From positions 248,001-312,000 of the forward strand of contig CAVYQL010000004.1 in the NCBI GenBank assembly GCA_963770645.1: a DNA stretch of 64,000 nt, in the 5' to 3' direction. Made by a program: the position numbers and the translations under genes. The stretch's first letter is position 1. Each line of letters starts with the position of its first letter. Below the pieces are notes generated by a model. The model was not told where the DNA came from, did not search any database, and saw only the letters and a program-made list of their open reading frames with translations. This DNA is from Bog-473 sp963770645 (lineage in GTDB: Bacteria > Actinomycetota > Acidimicrobiia > Acidimicrobiales > RAAP-2). This document shows positions 8,201 through 17,472 of the stretch, piece by piece.

Positions 8201-10212
8201 AGCGCCTCCGTCTCGTCCGCACCGATGGGCGTGGTTGAAACCAGTCCGACGCCCGGCAACACCAACTCGTCGGAACGCCGGCACCGGCACTGGTGGCCGA
8301 CGCTCACCACTTCGAGCGCCACGGGCTGGTCCCGGCAAGCGTCTTCGGCGAAGGTACAGCGCGGGTGGAAGCGGCAGCCAGCGGGGAATTGGCCGTCCTG
8401 GGGCACCTGGCCTGCCAGCAGCGCCGGGCGTCCAGCCGCCAGGCGGGCGCCGGGCGAGGCAGCCAGCAAGGCGGCCGTGTACGGATGGCGGGGACGCGCG
8501 AACAGCTCGGCCGTGGGCGCCTGCTCGACCACCTCGCCGGCGTACATCACTGCGATCTCGTCGGACATCTCGGAGATCAAGGCGAGGTCGTGGGTGACGA
8601 AGAGCACTGAGAGGTCCATGCTCTCGCGCAGCTCCCGCAACAGCTCGACGATCTGGGCTTGGATCGTCACGTCGAGGGCAGTGGTCGGCTCGTCGGCGAT
8701 GAGCAGGCGCGGCCGGCAACTGAGCGCCATGGCGATCATGACCCGCTGGCGCATACCGCCCGAGAGCTGATGCGGATATGCCGACAGGCGCCGGGCAGGG
8801 TCAGGAATGTTCACGCTCGTGAGAAGCTCGACGGCCCGCGCCCGCGCCGCCGACCGGCTTAGCTTCTCGTGTAGGCGCATGGCCTCGGTGAGTTGCGAGC
8901 CGATCGTGAAGGACGGATCGAGGCTGGCCAGAGGGTCCTGGAAGACCATGGCGATGTCACCCCCGCGGATCCTTCGCAGCTCGTCGAAGTCGGCGTCGAG
9001 TAGCTCGCGGCCTTCGAAGCGGATGGAGCCGCCAACGATGCGCGCGGGTGGTGAGGACAGGAGGCGCAAGACGGCGAGTGAGCTCACCGTCTTGCCGCAA
9101 CCCGACTCGCCCACCAGGCCGACGATTTGTCCCCGACCGACGTCGAAAGAGGCCGCGTCCACGACGCGGGCGGGGCCGGTCTCGGTGTCGAACTCGATGC
9201 ACAGGCCACGCACTTCCAGGAGAGCCGCGCTGTCGGGCTCGGGTGCTTCGGCAGCCCGAGCCTGCTCGGTCGGTTGCGTGACCGCGGTGAGGCCGCGTTG
9301 AGCCTGGCGGCCCCGACCCTTGGTCGCCGTGCCACTCACGGTGTCGCGCAGGGCGTCGCCCAGGGTGTTGAAGGCGAGCACCGTCACGGCGATGATGAGA
9401 CCGGACGGGACGAGGGACCACGGGTGCGTGAAGAGAGCCGTGTTGTAGGCCTCCTCCAGCATCGAGCCCCAGCTGGCTGCGGGCGGAGGTGGCCCCAGGC
9501 CGAGGAAGCTCAACCCCGACGATGTCAGCAGCGCAGCCCCCAGGGCGATCGCGATGCCCACTGCGAGCCCGGTGAGCACGTTGGGAAGGATCCGCGTCAC
9601 GACGATGCGGGTGGGTGACGTGCCGATGGACGTGGACGCCTCTACGAAGGCTTCCTCTTTGATGGCCAGGGTCTGACCGCGGATGAAGCGGGCGAAGCCG
9701 GGCGCGAAGACGAGGGCGAAGGCGAGGGAGACGTCGTTCACCCCGCTCCCGAGCACGGCCACGACGGCCAGGGCGAGGATGAGGGGCGGGAAGGCGAGGC
9801 CCGCATCGGCGCCGCGCATGAGGAGATAGTCGATGCGGCCCCCGCGGAAACCGGCTACGAGCCCGATCACCAGCGCCAGCGCGAGCGCGATGATCACGGT
9901 CTCGAAAGTGATCTCCATGGAGATGCGGGCGCCGTAGATCAAACGGGAGAGGACGTCGCGACCGAGATCGTCGGTGCCGAGCCAGTGGCTGGCGCTGATG
10001 CCCGCGTTCGTGTTGGCGAGGTTCTGGGCGTTGGGGTCGTAAGGGGCGATCCACGGGGCGAAGATCGCCGCCACCGTGACGAGGACCAGCCAACCCAGGG
10101 CCAGCACCACACCGACGCGCGTGAGGAACTTCAACAAGAGCCGGTGATCGCTCCACGAACGACGCAATGACTGAGTGTCGTCGCCCGGCAGCTCCGTCTC
10201 GACGATGCTCAC
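8197..10212 (-). CDS. Fused peptide ABC transporter permease-ATPase (DppC-DppD)
   Basis: This 671-residue protein joins two subunits that are normally separate. Residues 1-~290 are a DppC-like permease with an N-terminal membrane helix (~31-52), several further helices and the EAA loop around 191-210. A hydrophilic linker (~292-328) follows. Residues ~330-671 are a DppD-like ATPase with Walker A GESGCGKT (368-375), signature LSGGMRQR, Walker B LLIADEPTTALD and a C-terminal oligopeptide domain with GCRFHPRC. Its ATGA overlaps the upstream permease stop and its own TGA overlaps the next ATPase. Such fusions are known in actinobacterial nickel/peptide transporters. Confidence 0.93.
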   Translation of the reverse strand: MSIVETELPGDDTQSLRRSWSDHRLLLKFLTRVGVVLALGWLVLVTVAAIFAPWIAPYDPNAQNLANTNAGISASHWLGTDDLGRDVLSRLIYGARISMEITFETVIIALALALVIGLVAGFRGGRIDYLLMRGADAGLAFPPLILALAVVAVLGSGVNDVSLAFALVFAPGFARFIRGQTLAIKEEAFVEASTSIGTSPTRIVVTRILPNVLTGLAVGIAIALGAALLTSSGLSFLGLGPPPPAASWGSMLEEAYNTALFTHPWSLVPSGLIIAVTVLAFNTLGDALRDTVSGTATKGRGRQAQRGLTAVTQPTEQARAAEAPEPDSAALLEVRGLCIEFDTETGPARVVDAASFDVGRGQIVGLVGESGCGKTVSSLAVLRLLSSPPARIVGGSIRFEGRELLDADFDELRRIRGGDIAMVFQDPLASLDPSFTIGSQLTEAMRLHEKLSRSAARARAVELLTSVNIPDPARRLSAYPHQLSGGMRQRVMIAMALSCRPRLLIADEPTTALDVTIQAQIVELLRELRESMDLSVLFVTHDLALISEMSDEIAVMYAGEVVEQAPTAELFARPRHPYTAALLAASPGARLAAGRPALLAGQVPQDGQFPAGCRFHPRCTFAEDACRDQPVALEVVSVGHQCRCRRSDELVLPGVGLVSTTPIGADETEAL

Positions 10213-11156
10213 GAGACCCTCACCTTGGGATTGAGATAGCCGTAACTGATGTCGACCAGCAGGCTCATGGCCATCTGGAACAACACGAAGACGAGAGCCA
10301 CGCCCTGGACGACCGGGAGGTCGTGTTCGGTGATGCCGGTCAGCATGTAGGGCCCGAGGCCCGGGAAGGCGAAAATCTGCTCCACGATCACGGCGCCGCC
10401 GAGCAGGTAGCCGATCTGAATTCCGAACACCGTCACGACGGGCATGGCGGCGTTCTTCAGGCCGTGTTTGAAGAGCACCGAACGCCTCGTTCCGCCTTTG
10501 GCCCAGGCCGTCCGGATGTACGGGGTGTCGAGGGCGTCGATCAGCGAGGCCCGCAGCTGTCGGGCGAGCGACGCGCCGACGAGGAGACCCAAGGTCACTG
10601 CGGGCAGCGTGATGTCCTTCAACCAGCCCGTGAAGGACGCCGTGATGGAGGTGTATCCGGTTGGCGGAAATATCCTCCAGTGCACGGCGAAGATCGACAC
10701 CAAGATGACGGCCAGCCAGAAGCTGGGGACGGCGAGGCCGAGCGTGGTGAACGTACGCGCGCCGCCGTCGAGGCCCCCCTGGGGCCGGACACCCGAGACG
10801 AGGCCCACGGGGATACCCACCAGGAGGGCCACGATGGCCGAGGCAACCACGAGGCCGAAGGTGACCGGGAACCGCTGCTCGATCTGCTGGGTCACCGGCT
10901 GACCACTCGACAGTGACGTGCCGAGGTTCCCGTGCAACGCGTTGTCGAGCCAGTGCCAGTACTGGACGAAGAAGGGATCGTTGAGATGGAGCTGGGCCGT
11001 GACGTGCGCGACCTGGGCCGGCGTGGCGCTCACGCCACCCGCCAACGTGATGGCTGGGTTGCCCGGGACGAGGGCCAAGAGGAAAAAAACGGCGAAGGAG
11101 ACTATGAGCAGCACCGGCACGAGGGCCAGCAGCCGGCGTAGGACCAACCTTCCCAC
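10209..11156 (-). CDS. Peptide ABC transporter permease, DppB type
   Basis: This 315-residue inner-membrane permease is the first gene of the importer operon. It has the family's N-terminal helix (LLALVPVLLIVSFAVFFL), the PGNPA stretch that follows, five further helices and an EAA-type loop near 'IRTAWAKGGTRRSVLFKH'. The start is the GTG at 11156 behind GGGGGTGGA. Its stop overlaps the ATG of the permease-ATPase fusion by four bases. The promoter is probably in the 156-bp region shared with the divergent peptidase. Confidence 0.92.
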   Translation of the reverse strand: MGRLVLRRLLALVPVLLIVSFAVFFLLALVPGNPAITLAGGVSATPAQVAHVTAQLHLNDPFFVQYWHWLDNALHGNLGTSLSSGQPVTQQIEQRFPVTFGLVVASAIVALLVGIPVGLVSGVRPQGGLDGGARTFTTLGLAVPSFWLAVILVSIFAVHWRIFPPTGYTSITASFTGWLKDITLPAVTLGLLVGASLARQLRASLIDALDTPYIRTAWAKGGTRRSVLFKHGLKNAAMPVVTVFGIQIGYLLGGAVIVEQIFAFPGLGPYMLTGITEHDLPVVQGVALVFVLFQMAMSLLVDISYGYLNPKVRVS

Positions 11157-11312
11157 TCCACCCCCAGGGTTAGACCGGAGTCTGCGCTGCAGCGTCTAGG
11201 CAGACGTCATGTCGGTTCCGGCATCGTATCCAAGCGCTCAACGAAGAAGGTGCCTCTTGCTGCGCCATAGGGACGAACCCCTCGGGAACGCCCGCGCTAG
11301 CCTCCCGCGGCG

Positions 11313-12968
11313 ATGTCTGCGGACGATCTGTCGGCCGAGCTCCTCTCCTCAGCGTTCGACGCCGACCCGCTGGCCGGATCGCTCTACGGGTTTTCCGGCT
11401 ACGACAACCTGTTGCCCGACCTCGGAACAGAAGCACAGGCCGCGCATGCACGTGCGCTCGAATCCATAGCCCGGCGCTCGGCTGAGGCCGCGACCGATGG
11501 ACTCGAGGAGTCCGAGTTCCAGACCCTCGACTTCGTCCGTTGCATGGCACGGGGGATGGCCGATGCTGCAACCGTGCCCATGATCGAGTTCACCATCTGC
11601 GACACGTTCGTGGCGCCGGTGGGGGCCGTCTTCAACGCACTGCCCAAGCTGCAGCTCGACACCGAGGAACGGCGCGAGGGCTACCTCGCCAGGATGCATG
11701 GACTGCCGGGGCTGCTCGAGACCGCCGCGCAGCGTCACCGCGATGGCGCGGCCGCCGGCCGTACTGCAGTGGCCCGGCTGGTCGATTCCGCCATCACCCA
11801 GCTCGACATGCTGCTCGAAGACCCCTCGCTCGGCGGGATCGCCCGACCCGACCAAGACGACGTGCCGTTTGCAGAGTCGCTGGCGGAGGTGGTCGCGGAC
11901 GACGTCCGCCCTGCTCTCAGCGCGTACCGCGAGGCATTGCGCAACGACATACTCCCCACCGCCCGTGATGACCAACACCCTGGCATCTGCTTCCTCCCCG
12001 ATGGCGAGCAGATGTACGGGATCCTGGCCCGATTGCACACGTCCATGACTTTCTCCCCCGACGAGCTGCACGCAATGGGTCGACGCATCGTCGAAGAGGT
12101 GCACGAGGAGCTCAAGGAGACGGCGCAGCGTCTCTGGAACACGACTGACATCACAGACATCTTCGAGCGACTGTCCAACGATCCATCTCTGCGCTACGAG
12201 AGTCGCGAGGAGATGCTCGAGCACGCTCGGCGTGTTGTCGCCGCTGCTGAGGCCGAGGCACCGAGCTGGTTCGCGGTGATACCAGATCAGCCCTGTGTGG
12301 TCGAGCCCGTTCCCGAGGCCGAGGAGGCGGGCATGGCAGCGGCCTACTACATGCCCGGTGCCATCGACGGCTCTCGGAGCGGCACGTACTACCTCAACAC
12401 CTCCAAGCCTGCGGAGCGGCACCGGTACGCCTCGGAGGACATCGCCTTCCACGAGGCGGTGCCCGGCCACCACTTCCAGCTGACGATCGCGATGGAGTCG
12501 GCCGATCTCGTGCCGGCCCGACGGGTGCTCTATGACACGGCCTGTGCCGAGGGATGGGGCCTCTACAGCGAACGACTCGCCGACGAGATGGGGCTCTACA
12601 GCGACGACCTGTCGCGCATGGGGCTCTTCGTCGCTGACGCCTGGCGCGCCAGTCGCCTGGTGGTTGACACCGGGCTGCACGCCATGGGTTGGACCCGCGA
12701 CCAAGCACTCGAGTGGATGACCGAGCACACCCCACTACCGCGGATCGAGGTGGAGTCAGAGGTCGATCGCTACATCTCGTACCCGGGTCAGGCGCTCGCC
12801 TACATGGTCGGACGGCGCGAGATCGTCCGCCTCCGCTCGGAGGCTGCCGACCGACTGGGAACGCGCTTCGACCTCCGCGCGTTCCACGACCTCGTCCTGC
12901 GCGCCGGCATCCTGCCGTTGCCGGCGTTGGCCGGCATCGTCGAGCGCTGGACGGCCCGCCAGTCTTAG
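11313..12968 (+). CDS. DUF885 family metallopeptidase-like protein
   Basis: This 551-residue protein belongs to the DUF885 family, which resembles zinc-dependent M3/M2-type carboxypeptidases. The zinc motif HEAVPGHH starts at residue 380 (His380, Glu381, His385, His386), and the downstream EGWGLYSERLADEMG supplies the third ligand, as in the family. Length is typical. The ATG at 11313 has no strong Shine-Dalgarno. It is divergent from the peptide importer, so a role in breaking down imported peptides is an attractive inference. No signal peptide is seen, which supports a cytoplasmic location. Confidence 0.88.
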   Translation: MSADDLSAELLSSAFDADPLAGSLYGFSGYDNLLPDLGTEAQAAHARALESIARRSAEAATDGLEESEFQTLDFVRCMARGMADAATVPMIEFTICDTFVAPVGAVFNALPKLQLDTEERREGYLARMHGLPGLLETAAQRHRDGAAAGRTAVARLVDSAITQLDMLLEDPSLGGIARPDQDDVPFAESLAEVVADDVRPALSAYREALRNDILPTARDDQHPGICFLPDGEQMYGILARLHTSMTFSPDELHAMGRRIVEEVHEELKETAQRLWNTTDITDIFERLSNDPSLRYESREEMLEHARRVVAAAEAEAPSWFAVIPDQPCVVEPVPEAEEAGMAAAYYMPGAIDGSRSGTYYLNTSKPAERHRYASEDIAFHEAVPGHHFQLTIAMESADLVPARRVLYDTACAEGWGLYSERLADEMGLYSDDLSRMGLFVADAWRASRLVVDTGLHAMGWTRDQALEWMTEHTPLPRIEVESEVDRYISYPGQALAYMVGRREIVRLRSEAADRLGTRFDLRAFHDLVLRAGILPLPALAGIVERWTARQS

Positions 12969-12978
12969 GCGGCCTGCC

Positions 12979-13404
12979 CTACATCGTCGGTTCGCACCCC
13001 AGGGTCGAGGACTCGTTCCGGATCGCCTTGTCCACGGCGTCCACCCACCGCCGCGGCGACCAGCGGCTCACCTCGGTACGAGCCGCCATCTCGAGCTCGA
13101 GAGGCACGAGGACACCCGACTGGATCTCGGCCAAGGTGAAGTCGGCGTCGAGCAGGTCGAACACCTCGTAGGCCAAATAGGACCGTGCCGTGCGCCAGCT
13201 GTGCGCGGCAGGCCGACGACGGCCCAGGTGGACCATCGATCCTGCAATGAGGTCCTCGGACCCGTGCGCCAGCAGGTTCGCCCATGCCCAGACCGGGACG
13301 ACGATCCCGTTGTCCTCCCAGTACTCCGCAAGGGTTCCCTCGAGAAATGCGGCGCACTCGATTGCGATTGTCCCGCCACCGGCTTCCTCATCCCATAGCG
13401 CCAT
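12979..13404 (-). CDS. Hypothetical protein, 141 residues
   Basis: I do not recognise this protein. The ATG at 13404 is chosen because GGGAGAGG sits four bases upstream; the frame continues open further upstream but without coding character. It is a soluble, acidic, alpha/beta-looking protein without membrane segments, with features such as 'FLEGTLAEYWEDNG' and 'SYLAYEVFDLLDADFTLAEIQ'. It ends ten bases from the convergent DUF885 gene. Confidence 0.65.
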   Translation of the reverse strand: MALWDEEAGGGTIAIECAAFLEGTLAEYWEDNGIVVPVWAWANLLAHGSEDLIAGSMVHLGRRRPAAHSWRTARSYLAYEVFDLLDADFTLAEIQSGVLVPLELEMAARTEVSRWSPRRWVDAVDKAIRNESSTLGCEPTM

Positions 13405-13553
13405 CTGCCTCTCCCTCGACACCCGCCTGCCACTGCGTTCCCCTACTGACGCAGGAGCATGGCTCTGCCTCCTCCTATTGTGCGGAGCAACGGATAGGCC
13501 ATCTAGAGGCAAAAGTCCCAGACCGACCGCGGCCTTGATTCCAGTCCAGCCCC

Positions 13554-14048
13554 TCACGCGCGAGCGGGTCGGGTGTCCCGGGTCCGCGTCGCCCCCTTCG
13601 TGCCCGCTTGGGCGGCGAGGATCACCCCGAACAGGCACACCGCAGTGACGTGCATCGCCGTGCACCAGAGGCAAATGGCGCCAATCCGGAAGAGCTCGAC
13701 GTAGACGAGGTATAGGACCATGAGCGCGCCGGCCGCCGCCAGGCCGAGCCGGACGCGCTCGATCCACTCGGTATGCGACCGCCAGGCCCACGGAGTGGAT
13801 AGTCCCGTCATGACGAGGGCCCACAGGAGGCCGAGCAGGGCCAAGGGGACCCCCAGCACCACGGACCACGAGCTCGTGGTGACCAGTTGGCAGTTCACGA
13901 TGCCTGTGTCCGGACAAGCCAGAGCAGCAGGGTCCGCGTAGTGCACCACTGTCAGATAGGAGGCGATCCCCACCGCGAGGACCGACAGGCCGAGCGACGC
14001 GACCTGCGCCCGGACCGGGGGCCGCCTCGAAGGACCGGGCTTCGCCAT
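13554..14048 (-). CDS. Vitamin K epoxide reductase (VKOR) family protein
   Basis: This 164-residue membrane oxidoreductase should re-oxidise a periplasmic-side thiol oxidase and pass electrons to quinone. It has the VKOR pattern: Cys45 and Cys53 in the first outer loop (CPDTGIVNC), Ser61, and the catalytic CLWC (Cys126/Cys129) in a later helix, with four hydrophobic segments in all. The start at 14048 overlaps the stop of the upstream thioredoxin-fold gene (ATGA), so the two are translated together. In actinobacteria VKOR replaces DsbB, and the upstream DUF929 protein is the obvious partner. Confidence 0.88.
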   Translation of the reverse strand: MAKPGPSRRPPVRAQVASLGLSVLAVGIASYLTVVHYADPAALACPDTGIVNCQLVTTSSWSVVLGVPLALLGLLWALVMTGLSTPWAWRSHTEWIERVRLGLAAAGALMVLYLVYVELFRIGAICLWCTAMHVTAVCLFGVILAAQAGTKGATRTRDTRPARA

Positions 14049-15052
14049 CACGCCCCCAGGTGCTTGACGATGGCCTGGATCGCCGGCGAGTCGCACACGC
14101 TGCTTGGCTGGTTGCCCGTCACGCTGCAGATCGCCGCCGTGATGTCGTTGGCCGCGCCGTCGATGGCCTGCGCGACAGCTGTTGACGGGTCACCCAACTC
14201 ACTGGCGATCTGCGATCGCGACAAGCCCGCCAGCACCTGTGGCGAGAAGCTGGCCCCCGTCACGACATACGTGTTGCCGATGTCGATGAACGGGATGCTC
14301 CCCTCTGGGTCGTAGCTGGCCAGCAGCTTGCTCTCCGCAGCCGTTGGGGTCTGCAGGGTCTGGTAGGCGCTGTCGACCAGTTGATTGGTCGCCTCCTCGA
14401 CCGGCTGGAACGTGAGGTAGGGACTCGAGTACGTCGAGCCGTAGAAGGACAGGGTCTGCGTGTCCGGATACACGTCCGAGGTCGACGAATGTGTCCCCGA
14501 CAGATTGGAAAGGGTCCCGAACCGCGACAGCGCGACGGCGAGCGCCCACCTCTCCGCGGCGCAGTAGGGGCAGTATTCGGCGCCCACGTACGTGATCACC
14601 GCTTTCCCGTCAGACCCACGCAGGACCGAAGTGCCGGTGACTCGGTCGGGCAACGTGACCGAGGCAGGGCTGCCGACCGCGTCGAGGGTCGCGCTCGGCA
14701 CCGCCAACGCCTCCACCACGTTGGAGGCCAGCGCGCTCGTGCCAGGATCGCCGGTCGCCGCGGACCCTCCGCTGCTCAGATGCGAGGCGGCCGCGGCCGG
14801 CCCCGGACTCTCGGTGGCCTTGATCACGACCATGGTCGCGACGGCGGCAACCACGAGGCCGACGGGCACCAGGGCTGCCGCAACTGGGTGGCGGCGGCGA
14901 AAGCGCTCGCGCGGGGGGTCAGGTCGCGCCGTGCCGCCACGCTGTGATGATTTCTCGTTGCTGCGGCTGCTGGGGCTGCTGCGGCGGGTCCGGCCGTTCG
15001 GGGACTTGGGTGCGGACCGCGCGGAGCGCGGCCCAGTGTTGGACTTCGACAT
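14048..15052 (-). CDS. DUF929 family membrane-anchored thioredoxin-like protein
   Basis: This 334-residue protein has a basic, Ser/Arg-rich cytoplasmic tail (~1-55) and one membrane helix (~57-78). Its extracytoplasmic domain carries CPYC (Cys161/Cys164) after 'ITYVGAEY', the layout of a thioredoxin-fold active site in DUF929. 'GSIPFIDIGN' matches the cis-Pro loop expected in such folds. The ATG at 15052 follows AGGAG. It overlaps the VKOR gene by four bases. Inferred role: disulfide formation or reduction outside the membrane, recycled by VKOR. Confidence 0.85.
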   Translation of the reverse strand: MSKSNTGPRSARSAPKSPNGRTRRSSPSSRSNEKSSQRGGTARPDPPRERFRRRHPVAAALVPVGLVVAAVATMVVIKATESPGPAAAASHLSSGGSAATGDPGTSALASNVVEALAVPSATLDAVGSPASVTLPDRVTGTSVLRGSDGKAVITYVGAEYCPYCAAERWALAVALSRFGTLSNLSGTHSSTSDVYPDTQTLSFYGSTYSSPYLTFQPVEEATNQLVDSAYQTLQTPTAAESKLLASYDPEGSIPFIDIGNTYVVTGASFSPQVLAGLSRSQIASELGDPSTAVAQAIDGAANDITAAICSVTGNQPSSVCDSPAIQAIVKHLGA

Positions 15053-15199
15053 GAAAACGTTCTCCTGAGGGGATGCCCGAGCGACGCTGGGCGTCCTCGG
15101 GGCTCGATCGGGAGGCCGCGTGCACGGCCTCTCCGCTGATAGCTGGCCAGCGCGACGCCGACCCCAAACGGGCGGGCGGCCGCGCGGCGTGCGACCGAG

Positions 15200-15544
15200 C
15201 TAGGAGAACTGAGGTGGATGGAACAGCGGGTCGCGGATACCCGCGGGAAGCACGGCGGCCTGAAGGCGCCGGCGACGGATGAGCGAGTGAGCCAGCGCCA
15301 GAGCGGCGAGCCCACCGACGACGGCGGCGAGCACGACTCCAGGCGAGGGCGCCGGCGCGGCGGGAGCGCCCTTGCCGCAGGTCGCGTCGAGGCAGCTGAT
15401 CGGGAGGGAGAGCGGTGACTCCGCGACCTGCACGATCTCGGATGCGGCAGCCTGGGATCCACTGACGACGCCGTGAGGCATGAGGCCACTGACGACGGCC
15501 ACGGCGACGACCGCCACCAGACAGAACCGCCACTTCAGGGCCAT
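15200..15544 (-). CDS. Small membrane protein with CxxxxC
   Basis: This unrecognised 114-residue protein has an N-terminal signal peptide or membrane segment (residues ~6-30), the short extracytoplasmic cysteine pair SCLDATC, and a second helix (GVVLAAVVGGLAALALA) followed by RRRR. It lies just upstream of, and on the same strand as, the DUF929-VKOR pair. A role in the same thiol-redox module is possible but unproven. The Shine-Dalgarno is weak. Confidence 0.6.
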   Translation of the reverse strand: MALKWRFCLVAVVAVAVVSGLMPHGVVSGSQAAASEIVQVAESPLSLPISCLDATCGKGAPAAPAPSPGVVLAAVVGGLAALALAHSLIRRRRLQAAVLPAGIRDPLFHPPQFS

Positions 15545-15655
15545 GGTGGCCAGGCTACTGGTCCTCGTTAAATCCCCGATAAGAATCGCCGGCCATCTCG
15601 GATGCCCTCGTGAGGAGTGGTCGGAATTGCCGCAATCCGGGTGCGACGAGCTCGA

Positions 15656-15832
15656 TCAGTGGCGACGGCCTTCGAGCGCGACGCCCCGTCGCAGCACGTA
15701 AGCGGTCCGGCCGCGGGCGACCGGCACCTTCTCGAATGCGTTTCTCACCCGGCGGTGCCACAGCGTGTACCACGTCACGAAGCTGGCCACGAAGAACCCG
15801 ATGGCTGCAGCGATCAGCGCGAGTACTCCCAT
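15656..15832 (-). CDS. Small membrane protein, 58 residues
   Basis: The ATG at 15832 follows GGGGGAAG at good spacing. The protein is one N-terminal helix (MGVLALIAAAIGFFVASFVTW) followed by a basic, Arg-rich cytoplasmic tail. No family recognised. The strong ribosome site and the clean topology support it. Confidence 0.55.
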   Translation of the reverse strand: MGVLALIAAAIGFFVASFVTWYTLWHRRVRNAFEKVPVARGRTAYVLRRGVALEGRRH

Positions 15833-16033
15833 GTCGACTTCCCCCTCACTGCGCACACACGATCCGTCACACGACGACGCGTCCGCCTCACGCGCGCGCC
15901 TGCCGCTTCAGTGTGCGGAGCCAACGCCCTCGCCGCCAGGTACAAAGGTCCTATATGCGAGCAAACGGGGCAGCCTGGTGCCGGGGCTGCGCCCTGGCGG
16001 CTATGACCTGGCCCATGGGCTCAGGTCACCGGC

Positions 16034-17383
16034 TCAGGAGGACGCCTCAGATCCGACCTGCGACCCGCTCACCCTGCGTGCCCACACGGCGACGAGCTGG
16101 AGCAGCCCGAGATAGACGGCCAGGACGATGAGGATCACGAGGAGGCTCCATCCCGTCAGGTTGCCGCCGAAAACGAGGAAACAGGCCGCGACCACCACGC
16201 CGGCCACACGCAGCCCGCTCAGGTGTTCTTCGATCCACCCGCCGGTTCGCCGGGCTCCCTCCGACCCGGCGGCGGCACGGCCGGCCCCCGAGGTGACTCC
16301 CCCGGCCTGACCCGACACCCAGCGGGCACCCTTGACGCAGGTCGAGCGGATCCACACGGCGTAGCGAGCCGGGCCGGCAACCCATGCAGCAAGGGCGACG
16401 AGCACGGTCGCCAAGAGCGTCCAGCGCAGGTCGGTCTTCAAGAAGCGCAACAAGGTGTCCCATACGGCCCCCGCCACCTGGCGGTCGAAATGGTGCCCGG
16501 CGGCCTGGTTGAGGAAGGTAATGCGTCCGAGGGACAGCCCGGCGAGCAACAACAAGGTGACCAGCGCGATGCCGATCGTCATGCGGAGCAGGACCTTGCG
16601 GTGGTCGACCCCGATCAAGATCCCGATGACGGCCAGTACCAACGCAATGACCGGGGTGACCCACTTCAGTTTCACGATGAGGTTGAAGAAGCCGGAGAAC
16701 TTCGAGACCTGCTGCTGCGAGACGATCGTGACACCCAAGCTGTTGCCCGTGGTCAGGATCGGCTTCAGCGGGTTGAACAGCGTGACACCGTGCTGGTTCG
16801 CCGAATCGATCAGGTTGGTCAGCGCCGGCGTGACGTTGACGACGATCTTGCCGCCCTGCTCGAGCTTCTCCGACAGCGGAGTCTTCTTGCCCGTGAGGAC
16901 GTTGATGACCGCGTCGTGGGTGTGGCGGTTCAGCAGGTCCCACAGTCGTCCGAACTTCGGGCTCTGGAACACCTGCAGGGCGAGCCCATAGACGTAGTTC
17001 TGCACCTCGTTCACGATCGGGGTCACGATCGGCTTCGCCGCGGACGGCAACACCTCTGTGACCTTGTTCCGCACGATGTGCGTCGAGAACAGCTCGTCGG
17101 TGGCCTTCTGCGCCAGGTGCTGCACGATGACCGGGTTGCGCGCCAAGGGCGCCATGGTCGCGACGTACTGGTCGGTGTTGGTGACGGTGCGAATGGCCCA
17201 CACCGAGACGACCGAGATAGGGATCAGGAGCGAGGCGAGCACGACGAGCACCCAGGCGACGATCGTCCTCGTGCGGCGGGCGCGTGGTCTTTTGGGCGGC
17301 GCGCTCCCGCCCGCGCCGGTCGCGGCCGCCGGAGTCGGGCCGCCGGGCGGCAGACCTGACCCTTGGGGTCCCTCCTGGCTCAT
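16034..17383 (-). CDS. Large integral membrane protein, unknown function
   Basis: This ~449-residue protein begins with a Pro/Gly/Ala-rich cytoplasmic segment and a basic patch. A first helix (IVAWVLVVLASLLIPISVVSVW) leads into a long extracytoplasmic domain (~70-240), and several helices fill the C-terminal half. The layout resembles conserved actinobacterial membrane proteins that have one N-terminal helix, a large outer domain and a C-terminal membrane bundle. No enzyme motif is visible. The ATG at 17383 lies seven bases after GAGGGGG; a GTG at 17386 is the alternative. Confidence 0.8.
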   Translation of the reverse strand: MSQEGPQGSGLPPGGPTPAAATGAGGSAPPKRPRARRTRTIVAWVLVVLASLLIPISVVSVWAIRTVTNTDQYVATMAPLARNPVIVQHLAQKATDELFSTHIVRNKVTEVLPSAAKPIVTPIVNEVQNYVYGLALQVFQSPKFGRLWDLLNRHTHDAVINVLTGKKTPLSEKLEQGGKIVVNVTPALTNLIDSANQHGVTLFNPLKPILTTGNSLGVTIVSQQQVSKFSGFFNLIVKLKWVTPVIALVLAVIGILIGVDHRKVLLRMTIGIALVTLLLLAGLSLGRITFLNQAAGHHFDRQVAGAVWDTLLRFLKTDLRWTLLATVLVALAAWVAGPARYAVWIRSTCVKGARWVSGQAGGVTSGAGRAAAGSEGARRTGGWIEEHLSGLRVAGVVVAACFLVFGGNLTGWSLLVILIVLAVYLGLLQLVAVWARRVSGSQVGSEASS

Positions 17384-17472
17384 CACGGCCCCCTCACGCC
17401 CACATGCCTAGTGCGATGGCCATGGCCTAGCACGGATGTGGTGGACCTGCAGTTACTCGATAGGGTTTCGGC

